Below, piece after piece: positions 53,744-63,148 of a stretch of DNA of 64,000 nucleotides (position 1 is the first letter of the stretch; every line of letters starts with the position of its first letter). The stretch is taken from positions 1-64,000 of the forward strand of contig CADASF010000001.1 in assembly GCA_902790465.1 (NCBI GenBank), read 5' to 3'. This DNA comes from an uncultured bacterium (GTDB taxonomy: Bacteria > Vulcanimicrobiota > CADAWZ01). Made by a program: the position numbers and the translations under genes. Below the pieces are notes generated by a model. The model saw nothing but the letters and a program-made list of their open reading frames with translations. It ran no database searches and was not told the origin of the DNA.

Positions 53744-54043
53744 CTAATTTCCTGAATTTCTCATTTTTTCATAGCAATCTCTGCAGTAAACTGGCTTGCC
53801 TTGAGTTGGTTTAAAAGGAACTTTTGTAATAGCATTGCATGAATCACATGTAACTTCGACCAAAGGCTCAAAAGATTTTTTGCCCTTACCTCTTGCATGT
53901 TTTCTTGCGGCTCTACACTCTGGACATCTCAAAGGTTCATTTTCAAAACCTTTTTCTTTATAAAATTCCTGTTCACCAACAGAAAAGACAAATTCTTTTC
54001 CACAATCACGGCAAACTAATTTTTTATCACTGAATTCTGTCAA
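53744..54043 (-). CDS. Zinc-ribbon protein (zf-trcl type)
   Basis: The 99-residue protein has three or four CxxC pairs: C11/C14 (LVCRDCGKEF), LRCPECRAARK, VTCDSCNAITKV and VYCRDCYEK. The layout, with FSVGEQEFYKEKGFENEP and VPFKPTQGKPVYC, is that of small DUF-type zinc-ribbon proteins of anaerobic bacteria annotated as zinc-ribbon domain containing. They are thought to bind nucleic acid or ribosomes; no function is shown. It starts at TTG 54043, 9 bases after AGGAGG. Single-gene unit. Confidence 0.85.
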   Translation of the reverse strand: MTEFSDKKLVCRDCGKEFVFSVGEQEFYKEKGFENEPLRCPECRAARKHARGKGKKSFEPLVEVTCDSCNAITKVPFKPTQGKPVYCRDCYEKMRNSGN

Positions 54044-54274
54044 TTTATAAATCCTCCTTGAAAGACAGAATTGTTTTTGTATTTTTAAAAGACTAATTCA
54101 AAAAGTCAATAAAATACAAAAATCTTATAATATTCTATCATTTTTTATAAAAAAAAGCAATAAAATTTTATAACTTTTTTAAAACATTTTCTATTTTTTT
54201 ATGAGTAAAGGCAAAAAATAACTTATATAGAATAAAGAGAAAATATTAAAATAAAATAGCGAAAGGACAAAGAT

Positions 54275-56239
54275 ATGAATTTAAGAGTTAAAGTTAAATT
54301 TTTTTTATCTCTTGTATTAACTTTATTTCTTACTTGTTCGATCTCGATATATGCAAAAGATTCGAATGACTACTTAAATACAAGTGAATACAACATAAAA
54401 GAAAAAATAAAAGCAATAAATCCTAAAGATTATCCAGATGCTTCTTATATAGTATTGGAAGATATAGGAAAAATAGACCTTGACAAAGAAGGCAATTACA
54501 CAGATATTTCCTATAATCTATCCATGATCCTGACAGATATTGGCAAAAAAATTTTTGGTACAAAATCATTTTCTTACGACAGTAAGTATCAAGATATAGA
54601 AACAATAAAAATAAAAATCTATCTGCCAGATGGAACAGTAAAAGAAATTCCAAATGAAGAAATAAAAGATGGAACTTCAGCTGGTCTCCAAAGAATGAAT
54701 ATATACGAGACATCTATGAGAGTTAAAACAGCTGTAATAGGTGATCTTCCAATAGGTTCAGCTATAGAAACAGTTACTGTAACAAAGACCAAAAGATTAA
54801 TAAAAGACAACTATTTGACAGATTGGTATTTCCAATTAAAAGTCCCTGTATTACATTCATATTTTGAGATAACAGCTCCTTCAGATATGCCACTATATAC
54901 GACAGTAAGCAATGGAGAAGTTAAATTCAACAAAGAAGGAAATAAAGAAAAAACAATCTATTCTTGGGAAAAAGAAAATATTCCTCAAATAAAAGATGAA
55001 GCAATTATGCCCAATGCTACAGATGTTGCATTGTCTCTGTCTGTTACAACATTTAAAACTTGGAAAGATGCTTCTAAATATTATTATGGACTAAACCATG
55101 ATAAATATATCGCAAATAAAGCAATAAGAGAAAAAGTTGCAGAATTGATAGCCAATTGTAAGACAGAAGATGAAAAAATACTTGCTATCCACAGATTTAT
55201 ATCTCAAAAAATAAGATATATGGGATCGGCCATGGACGAAAATGCCTATATTGAAGCTCACCCTGCACCATATACATTTGAAAAAGGTTATGGTGTATGT
55301 AGAGACAAAGCACTTTTAATGACAACTATGATGAGAGAAGCAAAAATCAAATGTTGTGATGTATTAATAAATCCTTCAACAGAGACATCTCCCAAAACAC
55401 CAACAGTTTTATTTGCCCATGTCGTATGTTTAATAACAACAAAAGATAAAAGACAGATAATCATGGATCCAACAACAGAATTGTCATCAGGTCTCGGAAC
55501 AAATTATGCAGGTGGACGCTATGTTCTTCCTATAACTGAAAACGGTTCTGATATAATGAAAGTTCCAGAATGTAATCCATCCAACAATGCAGGAAAAATC
55601 ACAACAAAAGGGATTCTAAACGACGATCTAACCCTTGATTATGAATACAGCATTGAATCATGCGGTGATTATGAAATGAATTTAAGGCATGTCAGACAGA
55701 GATTTAATAATGATCAATTCAAAAGAGTTTTAACATCTGTTTTTACATCAGTTTCTCCAGCAATAGAAATAACAAATGTTGAATCAACAAATCCTTCAGA
55801 TTTAAATACACCTTTTAAATTGTCAGTAAAATCAACAGCTCCAAACTATGGAACAAAAACAGGAAAATTCGTACTTGTTCCACTTCCAGAAAGAAATCTT
55901 CCTTTTGATTCAAGTCTAAAAAGAGGATTAAAATCTTTAACTGATTCAGATGAGAGACAATATGACATAAATTTTGGAACTCCAGAGGAATGTATAATTG
56001 AGGGAACACTCGAAATTCCAAGCAACTATAGAATTTTATCACTTCCTCCAAATATTGATGAAAAAGGAGAAGTAGATATAAAATGCTCACTTTCAGAAGA
56101 TGGAAAAACAATAAAATTCTATGGAAGAAAAGCAATAAATACAAGATATGTTTCAAAAGATAAATATGCAAAAATGAAACAACTTGGAATCGAATTAAAA
56201 GAATATCAAAGATATATGATAATTCTTGAAAAAATATAG
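54275..56239 (+). CDS. Exported DUF3857/transglutaminase-like protein (intact triad)
   Basis: The 654-residue protein has a signal peptide (about 1-27), an N-terminal DUF3857 domain (about 60-240, WYFQLKVPVLHSYFEI), a transglutaminase-like core (about 265-430) and a C-terminal beta-domain. The triad is visible: Cys in KGYGVCRDKALL, His in LFAHVVCLI and Asp in IIMDPTTEL. Such proteins are periplasmic or surface enzymes, thought to cross-link or hydrolyse peptide or amide bonds. AAGGA precedes ATG 54275. Its downstream neighbour is a related protein with altered catalytic residues. Confidence 0.86.
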   Translation: MNLRVKVKFFLSLVLTLFLTCSISIYAKDSNDYLNTSEYNIKEKIKAINPKDYPDASYIVLEDIGKIDLDKEGNYTDISYNLSMILTDIGKKIFGTKSFSYDSKYQDIETIKIKIYLPDGTVKEIPNEEIKDGTSAGLQRMNIYETSMRVKTAVIGDLPIGSAIETVTVTKTKRLIKDNYLTDWYFQLKVPVLHSYFEITAPSDMPLYTTVSNGEVKFNKEGNKEKTIYSWEKENIPQIKDEAIMPNATDVALSLSVTTFKTWKDASKYYYGLNHDKYIANKAIREKVAELIANCKTEDEKILAIHRFISQKIRYMGSAMDENAYIEAHPAPYTFEKGYGVCRDKALLMTTMMREAKIKCCDVLINPSTETSPKTPTVLFAHVVCLITTKDKRQIIMDPTTELSSGLGTNYAGGRYVLPITENGSDIMKVPECNPSNNAGKITTKGILNDDLTLDYEYSIESCGDYEMNLRHVRQRFNNDQFKRVLTSVFTSVSPAIEITNVESTNPSDLNTPFKLSVKSTAPNYGTKTGKFVLVPLPERNLPFDSSLKRGLKSLTDSDERQYDINFGTPEECIIEGTLEIPSNYRILSLPPNIDEKGEVDIKCSLSEDGKTIKFYGRKAINTRYVSKDKYAKMKQLGIELKEYQRYMIILEKI

Positions 56240-56256
56240 GAAGGAGGAAGTAAATA

Positions 56257-58134
56257 ATGAAAAAATTACTATATCTTTTTCTCTTTTCAATAATATTATC
56301 TGCAACATGTTTTGCAGATAATATATCTGATCTTGTAAACATAAAAATAAAAAATAAAGATGCTGATGCAGTAATTTTATATAATGGATATGATATAAGA
56401 ATAAATGAAGATGGAAGTAGGCATTCTTCTTCTGAGAGACTTACAAGGATTTTAACTCAAAATGGAAGAGAATCACATGCAGATTATTCTATATTTATGG
56501 ACAAAGGAAAAACAGATATACATTTTATAAAAGGCGGAACATATAAGGCAGATGGTACATTTGAACCAATAGAAAAAGCTGGAATCAATGATGTTACTCC
56601 TATGTTTATGTCAAATGCTCTTATGTATGGCGATTTTATAAACAGAGTATATTCCTTTTCATCTGTTGAACCAAACAGCACATTATATCTTCACTACACA
56701 ATGGACAGAAAAAATGAAGAAGGTTATGACAGTGGTCTTATACTATTCCAAGCCTCAGATAATATATTGAGAAAAAAAGTTACAATAACAGAACCTGCAA
56801 ATGCAAAACTCATTTATGAAACAAATACAAAAGTAACAAAGAGTGGAAGAACAATAACAATAGATGAAAAAGATATTCCAAAATTAAAATCTGAGGGAAA
56901 AAGACCTCCTGCAGAGACAACAGGGAAATATATCATATATACAACTGCCAAAGATTGGTACCAAGCAACACATTTCTTCAAAAACAATGTAATAGAAGCA
57001 ACAGATTATAAAAATAAAATAATACAAAAAGCTGCCATAGAAATAACATCAAAATGTACAACAAAAGATGAAAAAATTAAAAGTTGCCTTGAATTTATAA
57101 ATCAAGATATTAAATATACACCTGTATCACTTGGAGTTGGTTCTTATAAACCAAGATATGCTTCTGAAACTCTTTCTTCCAAATATGGAGATGAAAAAGA
57201 TAAAGTTACATTGCTAAAAGCACTTTTAAAGGCACTCAATATAGATTCTGAAATTGCATTGATAAGAGCTTCAAACGCTCCTATTCACAAAGATGTACCA
57301 ACTATCAAACAATTTGATATTGTAATGCTTGCAGTAAAAAAAGAAAGTGGGCGTTGGGGACTTCTCGATACAACAAATTTAGCAAGTCAGACAGGATATG
57401 TAAATATAGAGTCTGGTTCTGAAGCATTGATTCTTCTTGGTGATAAATGCAGACTTGTAAAACAAGAACCATATTTTGAAATTCCAAGTTCATCTTATAG
57501 TTCCATTATTGCAAAATTAAATAATGACGGTTCAGCAGATGTTGAAATGGAATTTCGTGAAGAGGGTTCTTTTGATTCGCCTTCAAGATTACCTTTATTA
57601 GTAAACTTAGGACAAAATTTAAAGAAATATATAAATTCTGCAGGCGAAGCATTCTCCCCATCAACAGAAATAAAAGATTTCTCATATTCAAAACCAGATG
57701 ATTACTCAATTCCTGTTTCTATGAAAATCAAAATGCAGTGTAACAAATTCGCATTAAAGCAAAATGAATATTTCTTATTAAATCTCAATCCCCCACCATT
57801 TAAATTTTCAAGAATTAGTTTTGATACAACTGTATCCGAAAGAGAATATCCATATGTTTTGGGAAATAACAAAATATGTGAATATAAATATATCATAGAA
57901 TTACCAAAAGATATAGAAGCAATTTTTGTTCCTGAATCAAAAGTATATAGTGGTAAATTTGGAAAATTTACAGTTACATCAAATTATGATAAAATAGAAA
58001 ATAAAATAGAATATTCTGCAAAAACGGAGATAATGACAAATCAAATTTCTCCTGAAGAATACAAAAAATTAAAAACTGATTATGAACAATTTACAAATGA
58101 TGAAAATAGCATTCTAATATTGAAAAAGAAATAA
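56257..58134 (+). CDS. Exported DUF3857/transglutaminase-like paralogue without Cys and His
   Basis: The 625-residue protein has a signal peptide (cleaved near CFA-DN), DUF3857 (about 35-210) and a transglutaminase-like part (about 240-380). At the Cys position it reads KYGDEKDKVTLLKALLKAL where the family has YGDCKDKATLL, and at the His position FDIVMLAV replaces FNHVI; Asp in LLDTTN remains. It is therefore probably not a catalyst. It follows the intact paralogue by 17 bases with its own GGAGG site, in one operon, and ends at a terminator. A regulatory or scaffold role for its neighbour is plausible but inferred. Confidence 0.82.
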   Translation: MKKLLYLFLFSIILSATCFADNISDLVNIKIKNKDADAVILYNGYDIRINEDGSRHSSSERLTRILTQNGRESHADYSIFMDKGKTDIHFIKGGTYKADGTFEPIEKAGINDVTPMFMSNALMYGDFINRVYSFSSVEPNSTLYLHYTMDRKNEEGYDSGLILFQASDNILRKKVTITEPANAKLIYETNTKVTKSGRTITIDEKDIPKLKSEGKRPPAETTGKYIIYTTAKDWYQATHFFKNNVIEATDYKNKIIQKAAIEITSKCTTKDEKIKSCLEFINQDIKYTPVSLGVGSYKPRYASETLSSKYGDEKDKVTLLKALLKALNIDSEIALIRASNAPIHKDVPTIKQFDIVMLAVKKESGRWGLLDTTNLASQTGYVNIESGSEALILLGDKCRLVKQEPYFEIPSSSYSSIIAKLNNDGSADVEMEFREEGSFDSPSRLPLLVNLGQNLKKYINSAGEAFSPSTEIKDFSYSKPDDYSIPVSMKIKMQCNKFALKQNEYFLLNLNPPPFKFSRISFDTTVSEREYPYVLGNNKICEYKYIIELPKDIEAIFVPESKVYSGKFGKFTVTSNYDKIENKIEYSAKTEIMTNQISPEEYKKLKTDYEQFTNDENSILILKKK

Positions 58135-58140
58135 AAACAT

Positions 58141-58176
58141 AAAAAGGGGCTGATAAAAATTTCAGTCCCTTTTTTT
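58141..58176 (+). terminator. Rho-independent terminator after DUF3857 pair
   Basis: AAAAAGGGGCTGA (58141-58153) pairs with TCAGTCCCTTTTTTT (58162-58176), one G-T wobble, ending in a T-run. It closes the two-gene operon. Confidence 0.9.
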
Positions 58177-58286
58177 ATGCTTTTTTTATTTATGATTATA
58201 AATTTTAAGATAAAAAAAGGGATATAAAAAATATTAAAGAAAAGAAAAAGGGATAAAATAGATATAGTAAAAAATGGGGATTTTAT

Positions 58287-61200
58287 ATGAGTCTAAATAC
58301 CTCAAATAAAATATTTGAAATAAAAGCATTAAATATTACACCAGAAAAATTTGCAGTAAAAACATCTGGGGGAGCTTTAAATTTACCTTGGAATTCGATA
58401 ACAAATGCCTATATATTTGATTTAAAAGGTTATAAAAGTGTACTAAAACCTATATTTATAATCAAATTTAAAACTGATAAAAATAATTCAAATTTTCTAT
58501 CTCTGCCTGCAGAACGAATAGGTACAATAAAAATGGTAGCAGATGGAAAGATTATGATGAGAATGCGACTGTCAAAAATAACTGTTGATGGAAGCATAGA
58601 TCCTATTTTTACGGATGTAGTAAAAAAGATATGCTCAAATTTTACTTGGACTTACATAGATGAGCCATTAAAGAATTTTATACAGAATAATTCCATTGAT
58701 TTTCCACATCTAAATGAAGAAAGCGAAATAATTGAATATTGTTCAAAAGTTGAAGAAGACTTAGAAGGTGCAACTGAAGAGATATTCAATGATTCCGTAA
58801 AAGAATTACATGCAACTACATCTCCTATGACATCGAGAGAAAAATGGGATGTAGGCTCTATAATAGATAATAGATATATTGTTAAAAAGATACTCTTTGG
58901 TGGAATGGGTATTGTCTATGTTGTTGAAGACACATCCGATATAACAGAAGAACAATCTGAAACAAAAAATAAAACTTATGCTCTGAAGACATTCAAAGAT
59001 GAGTTCATATTTGATAGTACTGTTTGTAACCAATTCATCAAAGAAGCTGAAATTTGGACAAAATTAGGTAAACATAAAAATATTGTTCAAGCAGAAAGAC
59101 TTTGGTTAAAGGAAGGTCAACCTTATCTTTTCCTTGAGTTTATTGATGGTGAAGAACTCGAAGCAATGATCAAAAGAAATAAATTGCCGATTTTAACCGC
59201 AATAGATTATTCATTACAATTATGTAATGGAATGATATATGCTTGGACATTAATGGGACTTATACACAGAGATTTAAAACCAGCAAACTGTTTTATAAAC
59301 AAAGAAAATGTTTTAAAAATTTCTGACTTTGGTTTGGGAACAGTTGCAATCACGAAAGAAGGCGGAAATGATGATCAACTTGAAAGTTCTGCCGTTGTAG
59401 GAACAATACCATACATGGCTCCAGAACTATTTATGGACAGTAATTCAGCCTCGACACAAAGTGATATATATGCTTTTGGCATAATACTCTGTGAAATGTT
59501 AACTGGAGTAAATCCATTTTTTGATGAGGACCCTTCAGAAATACTTGATAGACATTTAAATTTAACTCCTTCACTCTTTGACTATCCAAGTGAAGAAATA
59601 ACTCCTGAAATAGATTATATCTTTCAAAAATGTATAGCAAAAGACAGAGAAGAGAGATATAAAAATTTTGAAGAAGTATATCAAGACCTTTCAGTGTTAT
59701 ATGAAGATTTATCAGGAGCCGAATTTAAAAAGACTTCTAACGAAACTTTTTCAGAAGAAGAACTTATTAAAAGAGGTATATCTCTTTTAGGATTAAAACA
59801 CTATAAGGAAGCTATACTAGTATTTGACAAAGTCATTAAAATAAACCCAAGAAGTCCTGCTATTTTACACAAGGGCAAAACTCTTGCTTTAATTGGTAAT
59901 TATGATGAAGCAATAAAGGTTTTAGATGACTTCATATCAATACATGAAACTTATTGGAGAGTATGGCTTGAAAAGGGCAATGTTCTCAGAATGGCAAAAA
60001 GATATGATGAATCTCTTCAATGTCTTAATAAAGCAAATGATTTAAAGCAAGATCATGAAGAAATTCTATCTGCTATGGGAAATCTAATGGGAGATTTAGG
60101 TAAAATTCCAGAAGCAATTTCCCTTTGTGAACAAGCACTCGAAATAAATAACCAAATGTATGAAACTTGGAATCTACTCGGCAAGTATTATATGCAACAG
60201 AAAAAATACGAATTTGCCAAAGATTCATATTCTGAATCAGCAGAACTAAGTCCTAGAGATGTAGAAGCATGGATAGGAAAAGGGGCAAGTTTATATTATC
60301 TTGGTTTTTATAAAGAATCAATAACTGCATTTAAAAGGGTTTTATTATTAGAACCTTCTAATTTAGAGGCATTAAATGGATTAGCAAGGTCTTATATCTA
60401 TGCAGGAGATTTCAAAATAGCAAATGACTATTATAGTAAACTCTTTGAAAAAGGAAAAATAAGACTAAATGTTATATTAGGAAAATCTTATTTATTGAGT
60501 AAAAGTGGAAAGATTGAAGATGCTATTGAATTGCTATCACGATATATACCAAGATTTCCAGATGATATAAGACTCAAGCTATTTCTTTCATCTCTATATA
60601 TGAAAGTATCAAATCCAATACTCGTAAAAACACTATTTCCAAATGTAAGTGAAGAAAAGAACAATCTCGAAACAATGCTTGCTCTTTCTTCAAATTATGA
60701 ATTAAAATATATAGAAAATTTAGAATATGAAATAGAAAAATTTCCAACATTAGAAATAGAAACAATATTAAAAGATTTCAATACTTTTCTTAGTTATGTA
60801 TATGATATCAACTATGGAACAAGTATATTAAAGAAAATAATAAATATAGATGAAAAAAATAGACTAAAAGCAATGACTTATCTTTGTATTTTAGAAGAGT
60901 TAATTGGAAATAGAGAATATGCAGAAAAAATATTCAATGATATTTCATCTACAAACCCAAAAAATACATTTATAAGTGACATTGGTAAACGTTTTTTTAC
61001 AAACAAAAAAAATGCAGGTTTATTCCTTGGAATGGAATTGAAAAAATTTGCAAAAACACTTGACGGAATGTTAATAGATGGACTTGTTGAATATACAGAA
61101 GGAAATTATCCTCAAGCATGTACAACATTCCAAACTTGTTATGAAAAATATCCTGAAGCAAAATCTTGTATTTCATTATTGAGTCAAGCTCTTGAAAAAA

Positions 61201-62975
61201 TGCGTGACACAGTAAAATCAGAAGAATATGCCGATGAATTTATAAAGAATTGTCCAGAATCTTTTGGTTTCTATAGAAATAAAATATTAAAATCTAAAAA
61301 TAGACAAAATATTTCAAAAATAGAAGTATGGATTAAAAAAATTATAGGAACTGTTCCATATTTACATGAACCTTGGATATACTATATAAGCAAATTATTT
61401 GAATTTGGGCACATCCAAAAAGCTACTTTAACAGCCCTTCTATTTCTTGATAAATATGTAGATAAAATATTAATGCACAAAGATTCTCTCGAATTTTTCA
61501 ATATAAAAGGAGCATTAAATTTTATAATAGGAAGATACGAAGCAGCTAAAACATATTGTTCATCAGTATTATCATTGGATTCATCAAATCAATATTCTAT
61601 ATATGGTTCTGCAATATGTAATATAAGACTTGGAAAGAATCAAGAAGCAAAACAACTGTTAAATTCTGAAGAAGTTAAAGAAGAACCAATAGCAATATAC
61701 CTGTTGTCAAGATTACTTGCAAAAGAAAAAGACTATGATGAGGCAATAAAAATAACAGGAGCAGAAGATGCCCTTCCCACACATACAATATCAGACTTAC
61801 TTTTAATAGCACGAGCTGAAGCATTATATGACAAAGGAGATTTTGAAAATTCCGAAGTATATGTCAATTCCCTAAGAGGATTATATGAAAATTTGCCATT
61901 TTTAATTCAATATAAAAAGAAAATATCAAATGATATACCATTGGATACATATCTGCCACAATATTCAGAAAAAGATACAAATTCTTATATGATGAATATA
62001 ATTGCAGATGATAAATATAATAAAAATGAGTTAAATGAAGCTGAAAAAGATTTTATCAAAATATCTTCTTATGATATTTTTGATAAAAACTCAAAAATAA
62101 AATTAGGTCTCATATCATACAAAAACAAAAATTATCAACAAGCAGTAAAGTATTTCAAACAAGCTCTTATATTAGATTGCATAAATCCTATTGTATGGAC
62201 TTTTTACGGTGCTTCACTGTTTAATATAAATGACAAAGAATCTGCTGAAGAGGCATTTGAAAGTTCAATGATAATACCAAAAGATTCAGTGCTGGCAATA
62301 GTAAATTATAGCATGTATCTTTTTGTACAAGGCAAAATTATAGAAGCTCAACAATATGCAGAAAAAGCTCTTAGACTTGATAATTCAGCCCACAGTGCTT
62401 GGATCGCAAGAGGTAGGATTTGTAGAAAATACGGCAATTTCGAAGATGCTTTGTCAAGTGCAGAAAGTGCTATAGCAAAAAGACAAGACGATATAATAGG
62501 TTGGATTTTAAAAGGAGCCATTCAAATTGAAATGGGAGAACTTCAAGATGCAACCTATACTCTTAGAAAAAGTGCAGAATTGAATAGAAATAGTGCCGAA
62601 GTATGGTATAACTTAGGTGTTCTTGCTCTTAAAGAGGGTAAATTAGAGTTGGCAAAATCTAACGCAGAAAGAGCAATACGAGAAAAAAGAGAACTATTTG
62701 AAGCAATATATCTATATTCTGTATGTTTAAATTTTGCAAAAAAACATGAAGAAGCTAAAAAATTTTTAAGCGAAGCTGAGAGATTATCACCTGAAAAATT
62801 TGCTAAATACAATAAAATAGCAAAAATCAAAAATGATATTACTGCTCCAATAAAAGGTTTAGATATAATAGATGACAATCTATTTTTCATGGAATACAAT
62901 ATACCAATTGATTTTCAAAAATTAATTAGGATACTTGATTTTTCGCCAATCATTTGTGAAGATAATATTTTATAA
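58287..62975 (+). CDS. Ser/Thr protein kinase fused to a long TPR array
   Basis: The 1562-residue protein has an N-terminal part of about 185 residues of unknown fold, a Hanks-type kinase (about 190-480) and about 1000 residues of TPR units to the end. The kinase is complete: GGMGIVYVV loop, ALKTF Lys, EAEIW Glu, HRDLKPANC (about 326), DFG in ISDFGLG (about 346) and APE in YMAPELF (about 377). No membrane helix is seen, unlike PknB-type receptors, so it is likely cytosolic. The TPRs would recruit targets. It is a single-gene unit after a terminator and is not disrupted. Confidence 0.9.
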   Translation: MSLNTSNKIFEIKALNITPEKFAVKTSGGALNLPWNSITNAYIFDLKGYKSVLKPIFIIKFKTDKNNSNFLSLPAERIGTIKMVADGKIMMRMRLSKITVDGSIDPIFTDVVKKICSNFTWTYIDEPLKNFIQNNSIDFPHLNEESEIIEYCSKVEEDLEGATEEIFNDSVKELHATTSPMTSREKWDVGSIIDNRYIVKKILFGGMGIVYVVEDTSDITEEQSETKNKTYALKTFKDEFIFDSTVCNQFIKEAEIWTKLGKHKNIVQAERLWLKEGQPYLFLEFIDGEELEAMIKRNKLPILTAIDYSLQLCNGMIYAWTLMGLIHRDLKPANCFINKENVLKISDFGLGTVAITKEGGNDDQLESSAVVGTIPYMAPELFMDSNSASTQSDIYAFGIILCEMLTGVNPFFDEDPSEILDRHLNLTPSLFDYPSEEITPEIDYIFQKCIAKDREERYKNFEEVYQDLSVLYEDLSGAEFKKTSNETFSEEELIKRGISLLGLKHYKEAILVFDKVIKINPRSPAILHKGKTLALIGNYDEAIKVLDDFISIHETYWRVWLEKGNVLRMAKRYDESLQCLNKANDLKQDHEEILSAMGNLMGDLGKIPEAISLCEQALEINNQMYETWNLLGKYYMQQKKYEFAKDSYSESAELSPRDVEAWIGKGASLYYLGFYKESITAFKRVLLLEPSNLEALNGLARSYIYAGDFKIANDYYSKLFEKGKIRLNVILGKSYLLSKSGKIEDAIELLSRYIPRFPDDIRLKLFLSSLYMKVSNPILVKTLFPNVSEEKNNLETMLALSSNYELKYIENLEYEIEKFPTLEIETILKDFNTFLSYVYDINYGTSILKKIINIDEKNRLKAMTYLCILEELIGNREYAEKIFNDISSTNPKNTFISDIGKRFFTNKKNAGLFLGMELKKFAKTLDGMLIDGLVEYTEGNYPQACTTFQTCYEKYPEAKSCISLLSQALEKMRDTVKSEEYADEFIKNCPESFGFYRNKILKSKNRQNISKIEVWIKKIIGTVPYLHEPWIYYISKLFEFGHIQKATLTALLFLDKYVDKILMHKDSLEFFNIKGALNFIIGRYEAAKTYCSSVLSLDSSNQYSIYGSAICNIRLGKNQEAKQLLNSEEVKEEPIAIYLLSRLLAKEKDYDEAIKITGAEDALPTHTISDLLLIARAEALYDKGDFENSEVYVNSLRGLYENLPFLIQYKKKISNDIPLDTYLPQYSEKDTNSYMMNIIADDKYNKNELNEAEKDFIKISSYDIFDKNSKIKLGLISYKNKNYQQAVKYFKQALILDCINPIVWTFYGASLFNINDKESAEEAFESSMIIPKDSVLAIVNYSMYLFVQGKIIEAQQYAEKALRLDNSAHSAWIARGRICRKYGNFEDALSSAESAIAKRQDDIIGWILKGAIQIEMGELQDATYTLRKSAELNRNSAEVWYNLGVLALKEGKLELAKSNAERAIREKRELFEAIYLYSVCLNFAKKHEEAKKFLSEAERLSPEKFAKYNKIAKIKNDITAPIKGLDIIDDNLFFMEYNIPIDFQKLIRILDFSPIICEDNIL

Positions 62976-63083
62976 TATTATTTTTGTAAATTTTTTTTAA
63001 AAAAATATAAAATTTTGCAAAAAGTTAAAAAAAGATCAACATTTAAATTTCAGTAATATGTTATAATGTTAACAAATTTGCTA

Positions 63084-63111
63084 TTGAATTTAAAAAATAA
63101 TTTGTTATAAT
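63084..63111 (+). promoter_or_regulatory. Likely promoter of the 63149 gene
   Basis: TTGAAT (63084-63089) and TATAAT (63106-63111) are 16 bases apart, 38 bases before ATG 63149. A second TATAAT lies at 63062-63067 without a clear -35. Confidence 0.55.
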
Positions 63112-63148
63112 ATATATAAATAGATAAAAAATTAAGGGAGGCAATTTT

